Assembly (NCBI GenBank): GCA_017543805.1
Contig: JAFYFK010000138.1
Coordinates: forward strand, 1 to 19,287
Direction: 5' to 3'
DNA: 19,287 nt
Source: Bacillota bacterium
Lineage (GTDB): Bacteria > Bacillota > Clostridia > Peptostreptococcales > Anaerovoracaceae
Shown: piece after piece, positions 7,551-14,900 of the stretch
Layout of the letters: each line of letters opens with the position of its first letter
Position numbering within the stretch: position 1 is the first letter of the stretch
Position numbers and translations under genes: made by a program
Notes under the pieces: model-generated
What the model was told of the DNA's origin: nothing
Database searches by the model: none
Seen by the model: only the letters and a program-made list of their open reading frames with translations

Positions 7551-8709
7551 TATGGCCAGAAAGACAAAGACAGAAGGACCAAAACTTAAACCGAGGAAAT
7601 ATTACGAACCGGAATTCCTGATCCTGGCTCTTACTTTGCTTCTGACTCTTTTCGGGCTTGTAATGGTGTTCAGCGCAAGCTATTATTACGCGATCAGCAA
7701 GACCGGAAATCCCTACACGTTCCTGATAAACGATATGATGTGGAAACTGCTGGGCTGGGTCGTTTTCGCGTTCCTTACGCATTTCGACTACCACAGGATC
7801 GCCAAATACTCGTTTATAGTGCTGGCTGTGGGCTTTGTTCTGCTCGGCCTGATATTTACGCCTCTGGGCAAAACGATAAACAACGCCACCAGATGGCTGG
7901 ATTTCAAGATATTCACGGTAATGCCCGGAGAGGTCATCAAGACCTGTCTGATACTCTTCCTCGCGTATTTCTACGCAAAGGATCCGAGCCGCATAAAGCG
8001 CTGGAAGGACGGACACTTTGTTGTGCTCGCCATAGGCGGCGCGGCTTTCCTTCTGATACTTGCCCAGCCCAATCTTTCGACCGCGGGCCTGGTGCTGCTC
8101 CTGGTGCTCGGCATGATGCTTCTGGCAGGGCTTGCCTGGGGCTGGATAATCGCCATGGGCGCTCTGGGCGTCGGCGCGTTCACCATCGTAGTACTGTCCC
8201 CGAAGGGCGCTTACATGATGGAGCGCATACAGACGTTCTTCGATCCGTTTAAGGACGCTCTGGGGTCGGGTTACCAGGTAGTGCAGTCGCTGCTGGCGCT
8301 CGGTTCCGGCGGGCTGCTCGGGGTAGGGCTCGGGCAGAGCATACAGAAGACGCTGTATCTTCCGGAGCCGCAGAGCGACTTTATACTCGCGATAATAGGC
8401 GAAGAGCTCGGTTATGTAGGCCTTATCGTTCTGATGTGCGTCTACATGCTTCTTATATGGCGCTGCATAAAGACCGCCATCAAGGCGCCTGACATCTACG
8501 GAACGCTGCTGGCGGGCGGCGTGGCGCTGCACCTGGGCCTTCAGGTGGTGCTGAATATCGCCGTCGTATCGGCGAGCTTCTTCCCGACGGGCGTCGTGCT
8601 TCCGTTCGTCTCCCTGGGAGGCAACGCAACCATACTCTATCTTGCGGAGATGGGCGTCGTGTTTAATATTTCAAGACAGATAAGACCTCCCGAGGAGGAA
8701 GGCGTATGA
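7513..8709 (+). CDS. SEDS peptidoglycan glycosyltransferase FtsW/SpoVE
   Basis: This multi-spanning membrane protein of the SEDS family polymerises lipid II at the septum together with the class B PBP. From ATG 7513 it has 398 residues; from ATG 7552 (MARKTKTEG) it has 385, closer to the usual N-terminus. The longer start is given because GAGGAG precedes it at good spacing; it overlaps murD by 38 nt. About ten membrane segments are visible. Conserved SEDS blocks include FGLVMVFSAS, ATRWLDF, QPNLSTA (185-191), FFDPFKDALGSGYQVVQSLLALGSGGLLGVGLG (about 242-274) and LPEPQSDFILAIIGEELG, in which D289 matches the essential aspartate of the family. It is FtsW/SpoVE rather than RodA by its place between murD and murG. 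The stop overlaps murG by 4 nt. Confidence 0.93.
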   Translation: MTSEGSRLLSTTDMARKTKTEGPKLKPRKYYEPEFLILALTLLLTLFGLVMVFSASYYYAISKTGNPYTFLINDMMWKLLGWVVFAFLTHFDYHRIAKYSFIVLAVGFVLLGLIFTPLGKTINNATRWLDFKIFTVMPGEVIKTCLILFLAYFYAKDPSRIKRWKDGHFVVLAIGGAAFLLILAQPNLSTAGLVLLLVLGMMLLAGLAWGWIIAMGALGVGAFTIVVLSPKGAYMMERIQTFFDPFKDALGSGYQVVQSLLALGSGGLLGVGLGQSIQKTLYLPEPQSDFILAIIGEELGYVGLIVLMCVYMLLIWRCIKTAIKAPDIYGTLLAGGVALHLGLQVVLNIAVVSASFFPTGVVLPFVSLGGNATILYLAEMGVVFNISRQIRPPEEEGV

Positions 8710-9803
8710 AAGTTTTAATGAGCTGCGGAGGGACCGGCGGGCATATCTATCCGGCCATTGCGATTGCAGACAGGATCAGAAAAGAATATCCGGACGCGGA
8801 GTTTCTTTTTATAGGGACAAAATCAGGGATGGAGAACCGCATCGTTCCCGCTGCGGGCTACGATATCCGCGGGATAGACGCGAGCGGATTTAACCGCAAA
8901 AACCTGCTTAAGAATTTCAAGACGCTTTCGGATATGGTGCACGGCGCGCATGACGCCGGAAAGCTGATCCGAGATTTTAAACCTGACATCGCCATAGGCA
9001 CAGGCGCGTACGTCACCGGAACTGTGCTGGGTAAGGCGCACGAGGCCGGCGTCCGATGCTTTATACAGGAGCAGAACGCTGTTCCCGGATTCACAAACAA
9101 GATGCTGGAGCCTTTTGTCGAGAAAGTTTTTGTGAGTTTCGATTCCGCTAAGGAGCATTTCCGTCATCCGGAAAAGTGCGTGGTGACGGGAAATCCCATC
9201 AGGGCGGATTTTACCGGGCTGGACAGGGCGAAATGCCGCGCGGAGCTTGGGATCGCCGAAGGCGTGACCGCCGTGCTTATTACTGGCGGCAGCCTCGGAG
9301 CGCTTATGCTTAACGAAGCTGCGCTAAGACTTATTGACGAATGCGCAGGAAAAGATATAAAATTATTTTTTGTAACGGGGCGCAGATATTTTGAGGAGAT
9401 CTCAAAGTCCGTTCAGGAAAGACCGGAAGCCGCGAGAGCCTGCGTGGATCTTATAGATTACGCGGACAATATGCCGGTGCTCATGACCGCCGCGGATATG
9501 GTGGTCAGCAGGGCGGGGGCCATTGCCGTTTCGGAGCTCCTCGCGTGCGGAAAGCCTTCCGTGCTTGTTCCGTCGCCCAATGTTACCAACAACCATCAGT
9601 ACTGGAACGCAAAGGCCGTGGCTGACTGCGGCGCGGCGCTTCTTATAGAAGAGACCGCGCTTAAGGAAGATATTTCGACTCTGGCGAAGGCTGTGCTGGA
9701 GCTGTCTGCGGACAGGGACAGGCTGTCCGGAATGTCCTCCGCTGCAGTAAAGGCTGCCCATACGGACGCCGCGGACCTCATATTTAAAGAACTTGGCATT
9801 TAA
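8706..9803 (+). CDS. murG: Undecaprenyldiphospho-muramoylpentapeptide beta-N-acetylglucosaminyltransferase MurG
   Basis: This membrane-associated GT28 glycosyltransferase adds GlcNAc from UDP-GlcNAc to lipid I, giving lipid II on the inner face of the membrane. It has 365 residues in two Rossmann-like domains. The N-terminal loop GGTGGHIYPA is at 8-17; IGTGAYVTG and QEQNAVPGFTNK follow in the acceptor domain. The C-terminal domain has ITGGSLGA, then SRAGAIAVSELLACGKPSVLVPSPNVTNNHQYWNA, the nucleotide-sugar site in its Gram-positive form. AGGAGG at 8693-8698 lies 7 nt before the ATG, which overlaps the ftsW stop. The TAA shares one base with the next start. Confidence 0.97.
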   Translation: MKVLMSCGGTGGHIYPAIAIADRIRKEYPDAEFLFIGTKSGMENRIVPAAGYDIRGIDASGFNRKNLLKNFKTLSDMVHGAHDAGKLIRDFKPDIAIGTGAYVTGTVLGKAHEAGVRCFIQEQNAVPGFTNKMLEPFVEKVFVSFDSAKEHFRHPEKCVVTGNPIRADFTGLDRAKCRAELGIAEGVTAVLITGGSLGALMLNEAALRLIDECAGKDIKLFFVTGRRYFEEISKSVQERPEAARACVDLIDYADNMPVLMTAADMVVSRAGAIAVSELLACGKPSVLVPSPNVTNNHQYWNAKAVADCGAALLIEETALKEDISTLAKAVLELSADRDRLSGMSSAAVKAAHTDAADLIFKELGI

Positions 9804-10708
9804 TGAAGGGCTTCGACGATTTTACCGAAGAACTTAATATAGACGAATTCGAATCGGTCACGGACGTGAACGATCTTTTTGCCGCGTTCGCGGATCCCGA
9901 GCCTGAACCCGAAGAGATACTCGAGGAAGTCGCTCCGGAACTCGACAAGACCCAGAAGCTCCCCAAGAACCGTAAGAAGATAAAAAAGAAAAAGCGCCGC
10001 AAGAAGAATTACGTGCTGCGTTTTCTCATCATTGTCGCGCTGATAGTCGGAGCGGTGCAGTTTATCCGCTCAGATTTCTTTACCGTGACCAAGGTAGCTG
10101 TCGACGGAAACCAGTATTATACCGCGTCGCAGGTATTCCAGCTGTCCGGGATACAGACCGGCAACAACATTTTCAGGACAAAAACGGACGAGGGCAAGGA
10201 AGCGCTGCTGGCTGATCCGTATATCAAATACGTGACCATAAAAAAAGAACTCCCCGGCACCATCCATATTACTGTGGAGGAGCGCGTGGAGTACGCGACC
10301 GTGCCTTACGGGGATCAGTACGTCCTTATAGACGATACCGGAATGGTACTGAGGATAAGCAATCAGGAACCCGCTCTGCCGCTGCTGGAGGGCATGACCA
10401 TAATCGACATGACTCCGGGAAGCCCGCTCAACGTCGAGGAATCCTATCTTCTGACCGATACGCTGGAACTGCTGGCTGTGGTCGCGGAAAATGACATGTA
10501 CTTCAAGAAGGTCAATTTCTCTACGGTCGTAGTTAAGGCGTACATCTACGATTCCCTGTACTGCGAGGGGACGCCCGCCAACATAACCGCGAGCATGGAG
10601 TCCGTGGCGAGGCTTGTTTCCGAGCTCTACGCCGAAAACGTCGATAAAGGAATAATTCGGGTCGGAAAGGATAACTACCTTTCATTCGACCCGAATATCA
10701 CAGAATGA
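9803..10708 (+). CDS. Cell division protein FtsQ/DivIB
   Basis: This 301-residue bitopic divisome protein binds FtsL/DivIC and regulates septal synthesis. The cytoplasmic part is acidic (residues 1-50, with a run of Glu/Pro near 31-45) and then strongly basic (NRKKIKKKKRRKKNY, 56-70), followed by one membrane segment at about 71-88. Just outside is a POTRA domain (about 91-160: FFTVTKVAVDGNQYYTASQV, SGIQTGNNIF, KKELPGTIHITVEER), then the FtsQ/DivIB beta domain (VLIDDTGMVLRI, LPLLEG). The extended charged N-terminus is typical of Gram-positive DivIB. No strong ribosome binding site is seen, so translation is likely coupled to murG. It is the last gene of the operon here; ftsZ does not follow. 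Confidence 0.9.
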   Translation: MKGFDDFTEELNIDEFESVTDVNDLFAAFADPEPEPEEILEEVAPELDKTQKLPKNRKKIKKKKRRKKNYVLRFLIIVALIVGAVQFIRSDFFTVTKVAVDGNQYYTASQVFQLSGIQTGNNIFRTKTDEGKEALLADPYIKYVTIKKELPGTIHITVEERVEYATVPYGDQYVLIDDTGMVLRISNQEPALPLLEGMTIIDMTPGSPLNVEESYLLTDTLELLAVVAENDMYFKKVNFSTVVVKAYIYDSLYCEGTPANITASMESVARLVSELYAENVDKGIIRVGKDNYLSFDPNITE

Positions 10709-10726
10709 TTTTTGTTTGTAATTGCC

Positions 10727-10753
10727 GCGCTTAAGGGACTATTCCTGAAGCGC
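10727..10753. terminator. Hairpin between convergent ftsQ and XRE genes (possible weak terminator)
   Basis: GCGCTT (10727-10732) pairs with AAGCGC (10748-10753); after one A-G mismatch, AGGGA pairs with TTCCT around a three-base loop (CTA). The - strand stop codon of the XRE gene is in the loop. A short TTT follows on the + strand, with no real T-run on either side. It is the only candidate for ending the dcw transcript in this 30-nt gap. Confidence 0.4.
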
Positions 10754-11119
10754 TTTAAGAATCTTGACTGCCTGCGATACCGCTTCCGGTGTCGCATTTT
10801 CTAATGCTTCGAAAAGCTCCTCGAACTCCGGTCTTTCTTCGATCAGTGTGTTGATCGCGTCGCGGAACGGGGCTGATTCGCCGTGAGGCCTGTGATCGCA
10901 CAGAAGATAGGATCTCTTGATTCCGAAGAAATCGCAGATCCTGTCGATCTTGTCCATGCGCGGCATCTTTATACCCTGGCACCAGTTTGAGATGCTTGCC
11001 TGGGAAACGCCGAGCGCGCTGGCCAGTTCTTTCTGGCTCAGACCTCTTTCGTTCATGCAGCTTTGAATGTTCTTTGCAATTACTGCGTTGATTTCTGTCT
11101 CGTTGATAATATTTGCCAT
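10739..11119 (-). CDS. XRE-family HTH transcriptional regulator (126 aa)
   Basis: This is a small Cro/CI-type DNA-binding protein. The helix-turn-helix is at about residues 28-49 (SQKELASALGVSQASISNW), within a typical HTH_3 domain of about 14-72. The C-terminal 50 residues are acidic and probably helical (ERPEFEELFEALENATPEAVSQAVKILKAL), a likely dimerisation or effector segment similar in layout to small prophage-type repressors. TAGGAGAGG precedes the ATG at good distance, and a TTGATA-N17-TAAAAT promoter lies just upstream. It converges on ftsQ and diverges from a second XRE gene. The target is unknown; autoregulation and control of the divergent gene are plausible given the repeats in the shared spacer. 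Confidence 0.85.
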   Translation of the reverse strand: MANIINETEINAVIAKNIQSCMNERGLSQKELASALGVSQASISNWCQGIKMPRMDKIDRICDFFGIKRSYLLCDHRPHGESAPFRDAINTLIEERPEFEELFEALENATPEAVSQAVKILKALQE

Positions 11120-11133
11120 ATCTACCTCTCCTA

Positions 11134-11169
11134 ATTGATATTTTACCCATATAAGTGATAAATATCAAT
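11134..11169. repeat. 10-bp inverted repeat over the XRE promoter (operator candidate)
   Basis: ATTGATATTT (11134-11143) and AAATATCAAT (11160-11169) are perfect inverted copies separated by 16 bp. The right arm contains the -35 box and the left arm covers most of the -10 box of the leftward XRE promoter, a classic layout for a repressor site. Confidence 0.6.
11140..11168 (-). promoter_or_regulatory. Promoter of the leftward XRE gene
   Basis: Read on the - strand, TTGATA (11168-11163) is separated by exactly 17 nt from TAAAAT (11145-11140); each box matches the sigma-A consensus at 5 of 6 positions. The start of transcription would be near 11133, giving a leader of about 13 nt that consists of little more than the ribosome binding site. 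Confidence 0.65.
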
Positions 11170-11187
11170 ACCTTTCGTGGAAAGTTA

Positions 11188-11216
11188 ACTTAAAGTATTG
11201 ACAAATCGACTTAAAG
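11188..11216. repeat. Direct repeats ACTTAAAG flanking a -35 box
   Basis: ACTTAAAG occurs at 11188-11195 and 11209-11216, 21 bp apart (two helical turns), on either side of the consensus TTGACA. The first copy overlaps a 10-bp palindrome, AAGTTAACTT (11182-11191). These are candidate regulator sites for the rightward promoter. Confidence 0.45.
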
Positions 11217-11226
11217 AGAATAGTCT
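11198..11226 (+). promoter_or_regulatory. Candidate promoter of the rightward XRE gene
   Basis: A perfect TTGACA (11198-11203) is followed after 17 nt by TAGTCT (11221-11226); a better -10 match, TCTAAT (11224-11229), lies at a less favourable 20-nt spacing. The -35 box is convincing and the -10 box is weak, as expected for a regulated promoter. Confidence 0.45.
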
Positions 11227-11258
11227 AATGTTGGACGTTAAGGTCCATGAGGATATTT

Positions 11259-11465
11259 ATGGTAAAATACAGCATAAGTATGGCAGCTGCAAGGCTGAAC
11301 GCAGGGCTCACGCAGGGCGAATTAGCCGAAAAGCTGAATCTTTCAAAACAGACAATAATAAACTGGGAGGCCGGGAACAGTTTTCCCGACCCCGCTCATT
11401 TTATTGCTTTCTGTAAGATATGCAAAGTGCCGGCCGATCTCATACTCTTTGAATCGCATAAGTAA
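11259..11465 (+). CDS. Small XRE-family HTH regulator (68 aa)
   Basis: This Cro-like protein consists of little more than one HTH_3 domain. The helix-turn-helix is at residues 18-37 (TQGELAEKLNLSKQTIINWE), preceded by the usual AAARLNAGL helix. The start ATG 11259 is chosen because GAGG lies 6 nt before it and the MVKYSI N-terminus resembles that of related small XRE proteins; ATG 11247 would add MRIF. It is divergent from the other XRE gene with about 140 bp between the starts, and a terminator follows directly. Partner and target are unknown. Such pairs occur in prophages and integrated elements, but no integrase or phage gene is nearby. Confidence 0.8.
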   Translation: MVKYSISMAAARLNAGLTQGELAEKLNLSKQTIINWEAGNSFPDPAHFIAFCKICKVPADLILFESHK

Positions 11466-11470
11466 AAATA

Positions 11471-11497
11471 AAAAAGAGGGCATGTCCCTCTTTTTTT
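11471..11497. terminator. Bidirectional rho-independent terminator
   Basis: AAAAAGAGGG (11471-11480) and CCCTCTTTTT (11486-11495) form a perfect 10-bp stem with a CATGT loop. The T-run serves the rightward XRE gene and the A-run on the other side serves the convergent zinc-ribbon gene. Confidence 0.88.
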
Positions 11498-11525
11498 ATG
11501 ACTGTGTAATTTTTATTAGAGTCTG

Positions 11526-11711
11526 TTAGGCAGGTTCATTTTCTGCGGGCTTGGCTATCCTGGCGTTCCTTTCGGCCTTTCTCTTGTTTCTGCAGTTCTT
11601 GCAGCGCTTAGGCTCGTTAGTAAACCCCATCTGCTTGTAAAATTCCTGCTCGCCTGCAGAAAATATAAATTCCTGACCGCAGTCAGCGCAGACTAAAGTT
11701 TTGTCCTCCAT
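11526..11711 (-). CDS. Small zinc-ribbon protein (61 aa)
   Basis: This short protein has two CxxC pairs, C8-A-D-C11 and C37-K-N-C40, about 25 residues apart, which together would bind one zinc ion. The text between them (GQEFIFSAGEQEFYKQMGFTNEPKRC) is typical of the small clostridial zinc-ribbon family often labelled 'probable zinc-ribbon domain'. The tail is basic (RNKRKAERNARIAK). The function is not established; nucleic-acid or ribosome association is conceivable but unproven. ATG 11711 is chosen because GGAG lies 6 nt before it and the product begins at the conserved MEDKTLVC; an upstream ATG at 11747 would add 12 unconserved residues. It ends against the bidirectional terminator and has its own promoter. 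Confidence 0.85.
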   Translation of the reverse strand: MEDKTLVCADCGQEFIFSAGEQEFYKQMGFTNEPKRCKNCRNKRKAERNARIAKPAENEPA

Positions 11712-11771
11712 TGTAATCTCCTTACTTCCTGTATACGCATCACCCAAAAAATCAGATGTTGCCTAATTAAG

Positions 11772-11800
11772 ATAATAAATGGGATTTCAGTAAATTTCAA
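11772..11800 (-). promoter_or_regulatory. Promoter of the zinc-ribbon gene
   Basis: On the - strand TTGAAA (11800-11795) and TATTAT (11777-11772) are separated by 17 nt, each 5 of 6 to consensus. The expected transcript start near 11765 gives a leader of about 50 nt. Confidence 0.55.
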
Positions 11801-11810
11801 GCCTGATAAA

Positions 11811-11830
11811 GAAAAAAATATATTTTTTTC
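11811..11830. repeat. Perfect 20-bp A/T palindrome
   Basis: GAAAAAAATATATTTTTTTC is its own reverse complement. It lies in the AT-rich spacer between the zinc-ribbon gene and the oxidoreductase gene, about 130 bp before the latter. It could be a regulator site, an UP-like or bent-DNA element, or chance in AT-rich DNA. Confidence 0.4.
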
Positions 11831-11878
11831 ACAAAAAAGAAGTATTAAAAATCATCTGATGTTATCTCCGTCTTACCC

Positions 11879-11905
11879 TTGATAAAAAACTGTCATTGTG
11901 ATACT
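11879..11905 (+). promoter_or_regulatory. Tentative promoter of the pyruvate:ferredoxin oxidoreductase gene
   Basis: TTGATA (11879-11884) is followed by TGTGATACT, which reads as an extended -10 with GATACT at 11900-11905 (15-nt spacing). TACTCT at 17-nt spacing is an alternative. The gene must be strongly transcribed, judging by codon use, so the exact promoter is uncertain. The remainder of 11712-11961 contains no gene. Confidence 0.3.
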
Positions 11906-11961
11906 CTAATCGATGGTGATGAATCCAATTTTCTACTAATTCTATGAAAGAGAGGGTCAAT

Positions 11962-14900
11962 ATGAAAGCACTCATCAAAAAGACGATGGACGGCAATACA
12001 GCGACAGCCCATGCGTCTTATGCGTTCACCGAAGTTGCCGCAATATTCCCCATCACTCCGTCTTCAACAATGGCGGAAATGATGGACGAGTGGAGCGCAA
12101 CAGGACGTAAAAACATCTTCGGAAAGACTGTGGACATCCGCGAAATGCAGTCCGAAGGCGGAGCCTCCGGCGTTGTACACGGATCGCTGCAGGGTGGCGC
12201 TCTTACATCCACCTACACCGCAGCCCAGGGCCTTATGCTGATGATCCCCAACATGTATAAGATCGCAGGCGAACTTCTCCCCGCTGTCTTCCATGTTGCC
12301 GCCAGAGGCGTAGCCGCTAACGCACTTTCCATTTTCGGCGACCATTCAGACGTAATGGCCATCCGTCAGACCGGTTTCTGCATGCTGGCATCCAGCAATG
12401 TACAGGACTGCTTCTACATGGCCTCTGTTGCCCATCTCGCCGCTATCAAGGGCAGACTCCCGTTCGTTCACTTCTTCGACGGTTTCAGGACTTCCCACGA
12501 ATATCAGAACATCGATGTTCTTGATTACGAAGATCTTAAGGAACTTGTAGACTGGGACGCTGTAAAGGCTTTCAGAGACAACTCTCTTAACCCGAACCAT
12601 CCGCATACCAGAGGCGTCGCGGAGAACCCGGACATCTACTTCCAGCACAGAGAAGCTGTCAACAAGTTCTATCCGCCCATGCCCGGCATCGTTCAGGATT
12701 ACATGGACAAGATCAACGAGATGGCCGGAACCAACTACAAGCTCTTCAACTACTACGGCGCTGAAGACGCTGACAAGGTCATCGTATCCATGGGCTCCTC
12801 CTGCGACACCATCAAGGAGACCATCGATTTCTGGAACAAGAAGGGCATGAAGCTCGGTCTCGTCGAAGTTCACCTCTTCAGACCGTTCTCCATCGACAAC
12901 TTCCTCGCAGCCTTCCCGAAGACTGTAAAGAAGGTCGCTGTCCTCGACAGGACCAAGGAACCCGGCTCCGCAGGCGAACCGCTCTACCTCGACGTAGTCG
13001 ACGCGTTCTCCAGAAGACCCGGCGAAAAGCCGCTCATCGTAGGCGGACGTTATGGTCTCGGTTCCAAGGAATTCACCCCGAACAACGTTATGTCCGTTTA
13101 TGCCAACCTCGACGCGGCAGAACCGAAGAACCAGTTCACCGTAGGCATCATCGATGACGTTACCAACAAGTCCCTGCCTCCTTACGAAGATTTCGACTCC
13201 ACTCCGGAAGGCATCGTATGCTTCAAGTTCTGGGGTCTCGGTTCCGACGGTACCGTTTCCGCAAACAAGTCTGCGGCTAAGATCATCGGCGACCACACCA
13301 ACTTCAATATTCAGGCATACTTCGCATATGACTCCAAGAAGTCCGGCGGACTTACCGTTTCCCACCTCAGAATGGGCGAGCCGGTGATCAGGAGCACCTA
13401 TCAGATCGACAAGGCCAACTTCATCGCCTGCCACAACCAGGCATACGTTCAGAAGTACGACATGGCTGACGATCTCAAGGACGGCGGCATATTCCTCCTC
13501 AACACACAGTGGACTCCGGAAGAGCTCGAGAAAGAGCTGCCCGGCCACATGAAGAGAATGCTCGCCACCAAGCATGCTCAGTTCTACACCCTCGACGCTG
13601 TTGACCTCGCGAGAGAGATCGGCCTCGGCGGACGTATCAACATGATCATGCAGGCTGCCTTCTTCAAGCTCACAGAAGTCCTGCCCGTTGACGACGCTAT
13701 CCGTTATCTGAAGGAAGAAGCGGAGCACAGCTACGGCAAGAACGGCCGCAAGGTCGTCGAGATGAACTGGGCCGCTATCGACAAGGGCGTAGGCGAGATC
13801 AAGAAGATCGAAGTTCCGGCAAGCTGGGCTGACTGCAAGGACGACGTCAAGGAATTCGCTCCCGAGACTCCGGACTGGATCAAGAACGTTTACACCGAGA
13901 TGGCTGCTCAGCGCGGCAACAAGCTGCCTGTATCCACCTTCAACGGCAGAGAAGACGGCTCCTTCCCGATGGGCGTTACCGCCTGGGAGAAGAGAGGCGT
14001 TTCCGTCGAAGTTCCGACCTGGGATATCGACAAGTGCATCCAGTGCAACCTATGCTCCTACAGCTGCCCGCACGCTGTAGTACGTCCTGTACTGCTCGAC
14101 GAGGCTGAAGCTGCGGCTGCTCCGGCAAACTATCCGATGAAGGACGCTACCGGACATCCGGGAATGAAGTTCCACCTCACCATTTCCGCTCTCGACTGCA
14201 CCGGCTGCGGCGTCTGCGTAAATACCTGCCCGAAGGGCGCTCTCACCATGGTACCGCTTCACGAAGTCGTTGAAGACAGCACCGTCGAATTCAAGTACAG
14301 CATGTCCGTTGCTGACAAGCCGATCAGCGAGAAGGAAAAGTACACCGTCAAGGGATCCCAGTTCCTGCGTCCGTACCTCCAGTTCTCCGGCGCATGCGCG
14401 GGCTGCGGAGAAACTCCGTACGCCAAGCTGATCACCCAGCTCTACGGAAGACGCCTTATGGTCGCCAACTCCGCCGGCTGCTCGCATATCTGGTCCGGTT
14501 CTCCTGAGACCGCTTATGCTTCCGGTCCGGACGGCAAGGGTCCGGCATGGGGCTGCTCGCTGTTCGAGGATACCGCAGAGTTCGGTCTCGGTATGTTCAT
14601 GGGCAGCAACAACGTCCGCAAGTCTGTAAAGGCTATGGCGGAAGAAGCTCTCAAGACCGCTGACGGCGAGCTTAAGGAAGCTCTCCAGGCATGGCTCGAC
14701 GGCTTCGAAGAAGGCGAAGGCTCCGTCGAAAGAGGAGACGCTCTCGAAGCTGCCCTGCTCAAGGTCAAGGGTAGCGATGACCTCCTCAACAGACTGTATG
14801 ACCGCAGAGACTACTTCCTGAAGCCGTCTCAGTGGATCATCGGCGGCGACGGCTGGGCATACGACATCGATTACGGCGGACTCGACCACGTGCTCGCTTC

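Noticed and set aside
11198..11416. A 72-codon + strand frame overlapping the small XRE gene.
   Set aside because: Its start lies on the -35 box of the XRE promoter, and the other frame encodes a clear helix-turn-helix protein.
10739..11465. The two XRE genes as a toxin-antitoxin or active prophage control region.
   Set aside because: No toxin-like partner, integrase, excisionase or phage structural gene is visible; only the two regulators are supported.
11751..11860. Inverted 8-bp copies ATCAGATG and CATCTGAT 94 nt apart upstream of the oxidoreductase gene.
   Set aside because: Short, far apart and not aligned with any promoter element; consistent with chance in AT-rich DNA.
12346..13728. 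A 460-codon open frame on the - strand inside the oxidoreductase gene.
   Set aside because: The sense gene has very strong codon bias, which leaves the antisense frame free of stops; the translation is low-information and matches no family I know.
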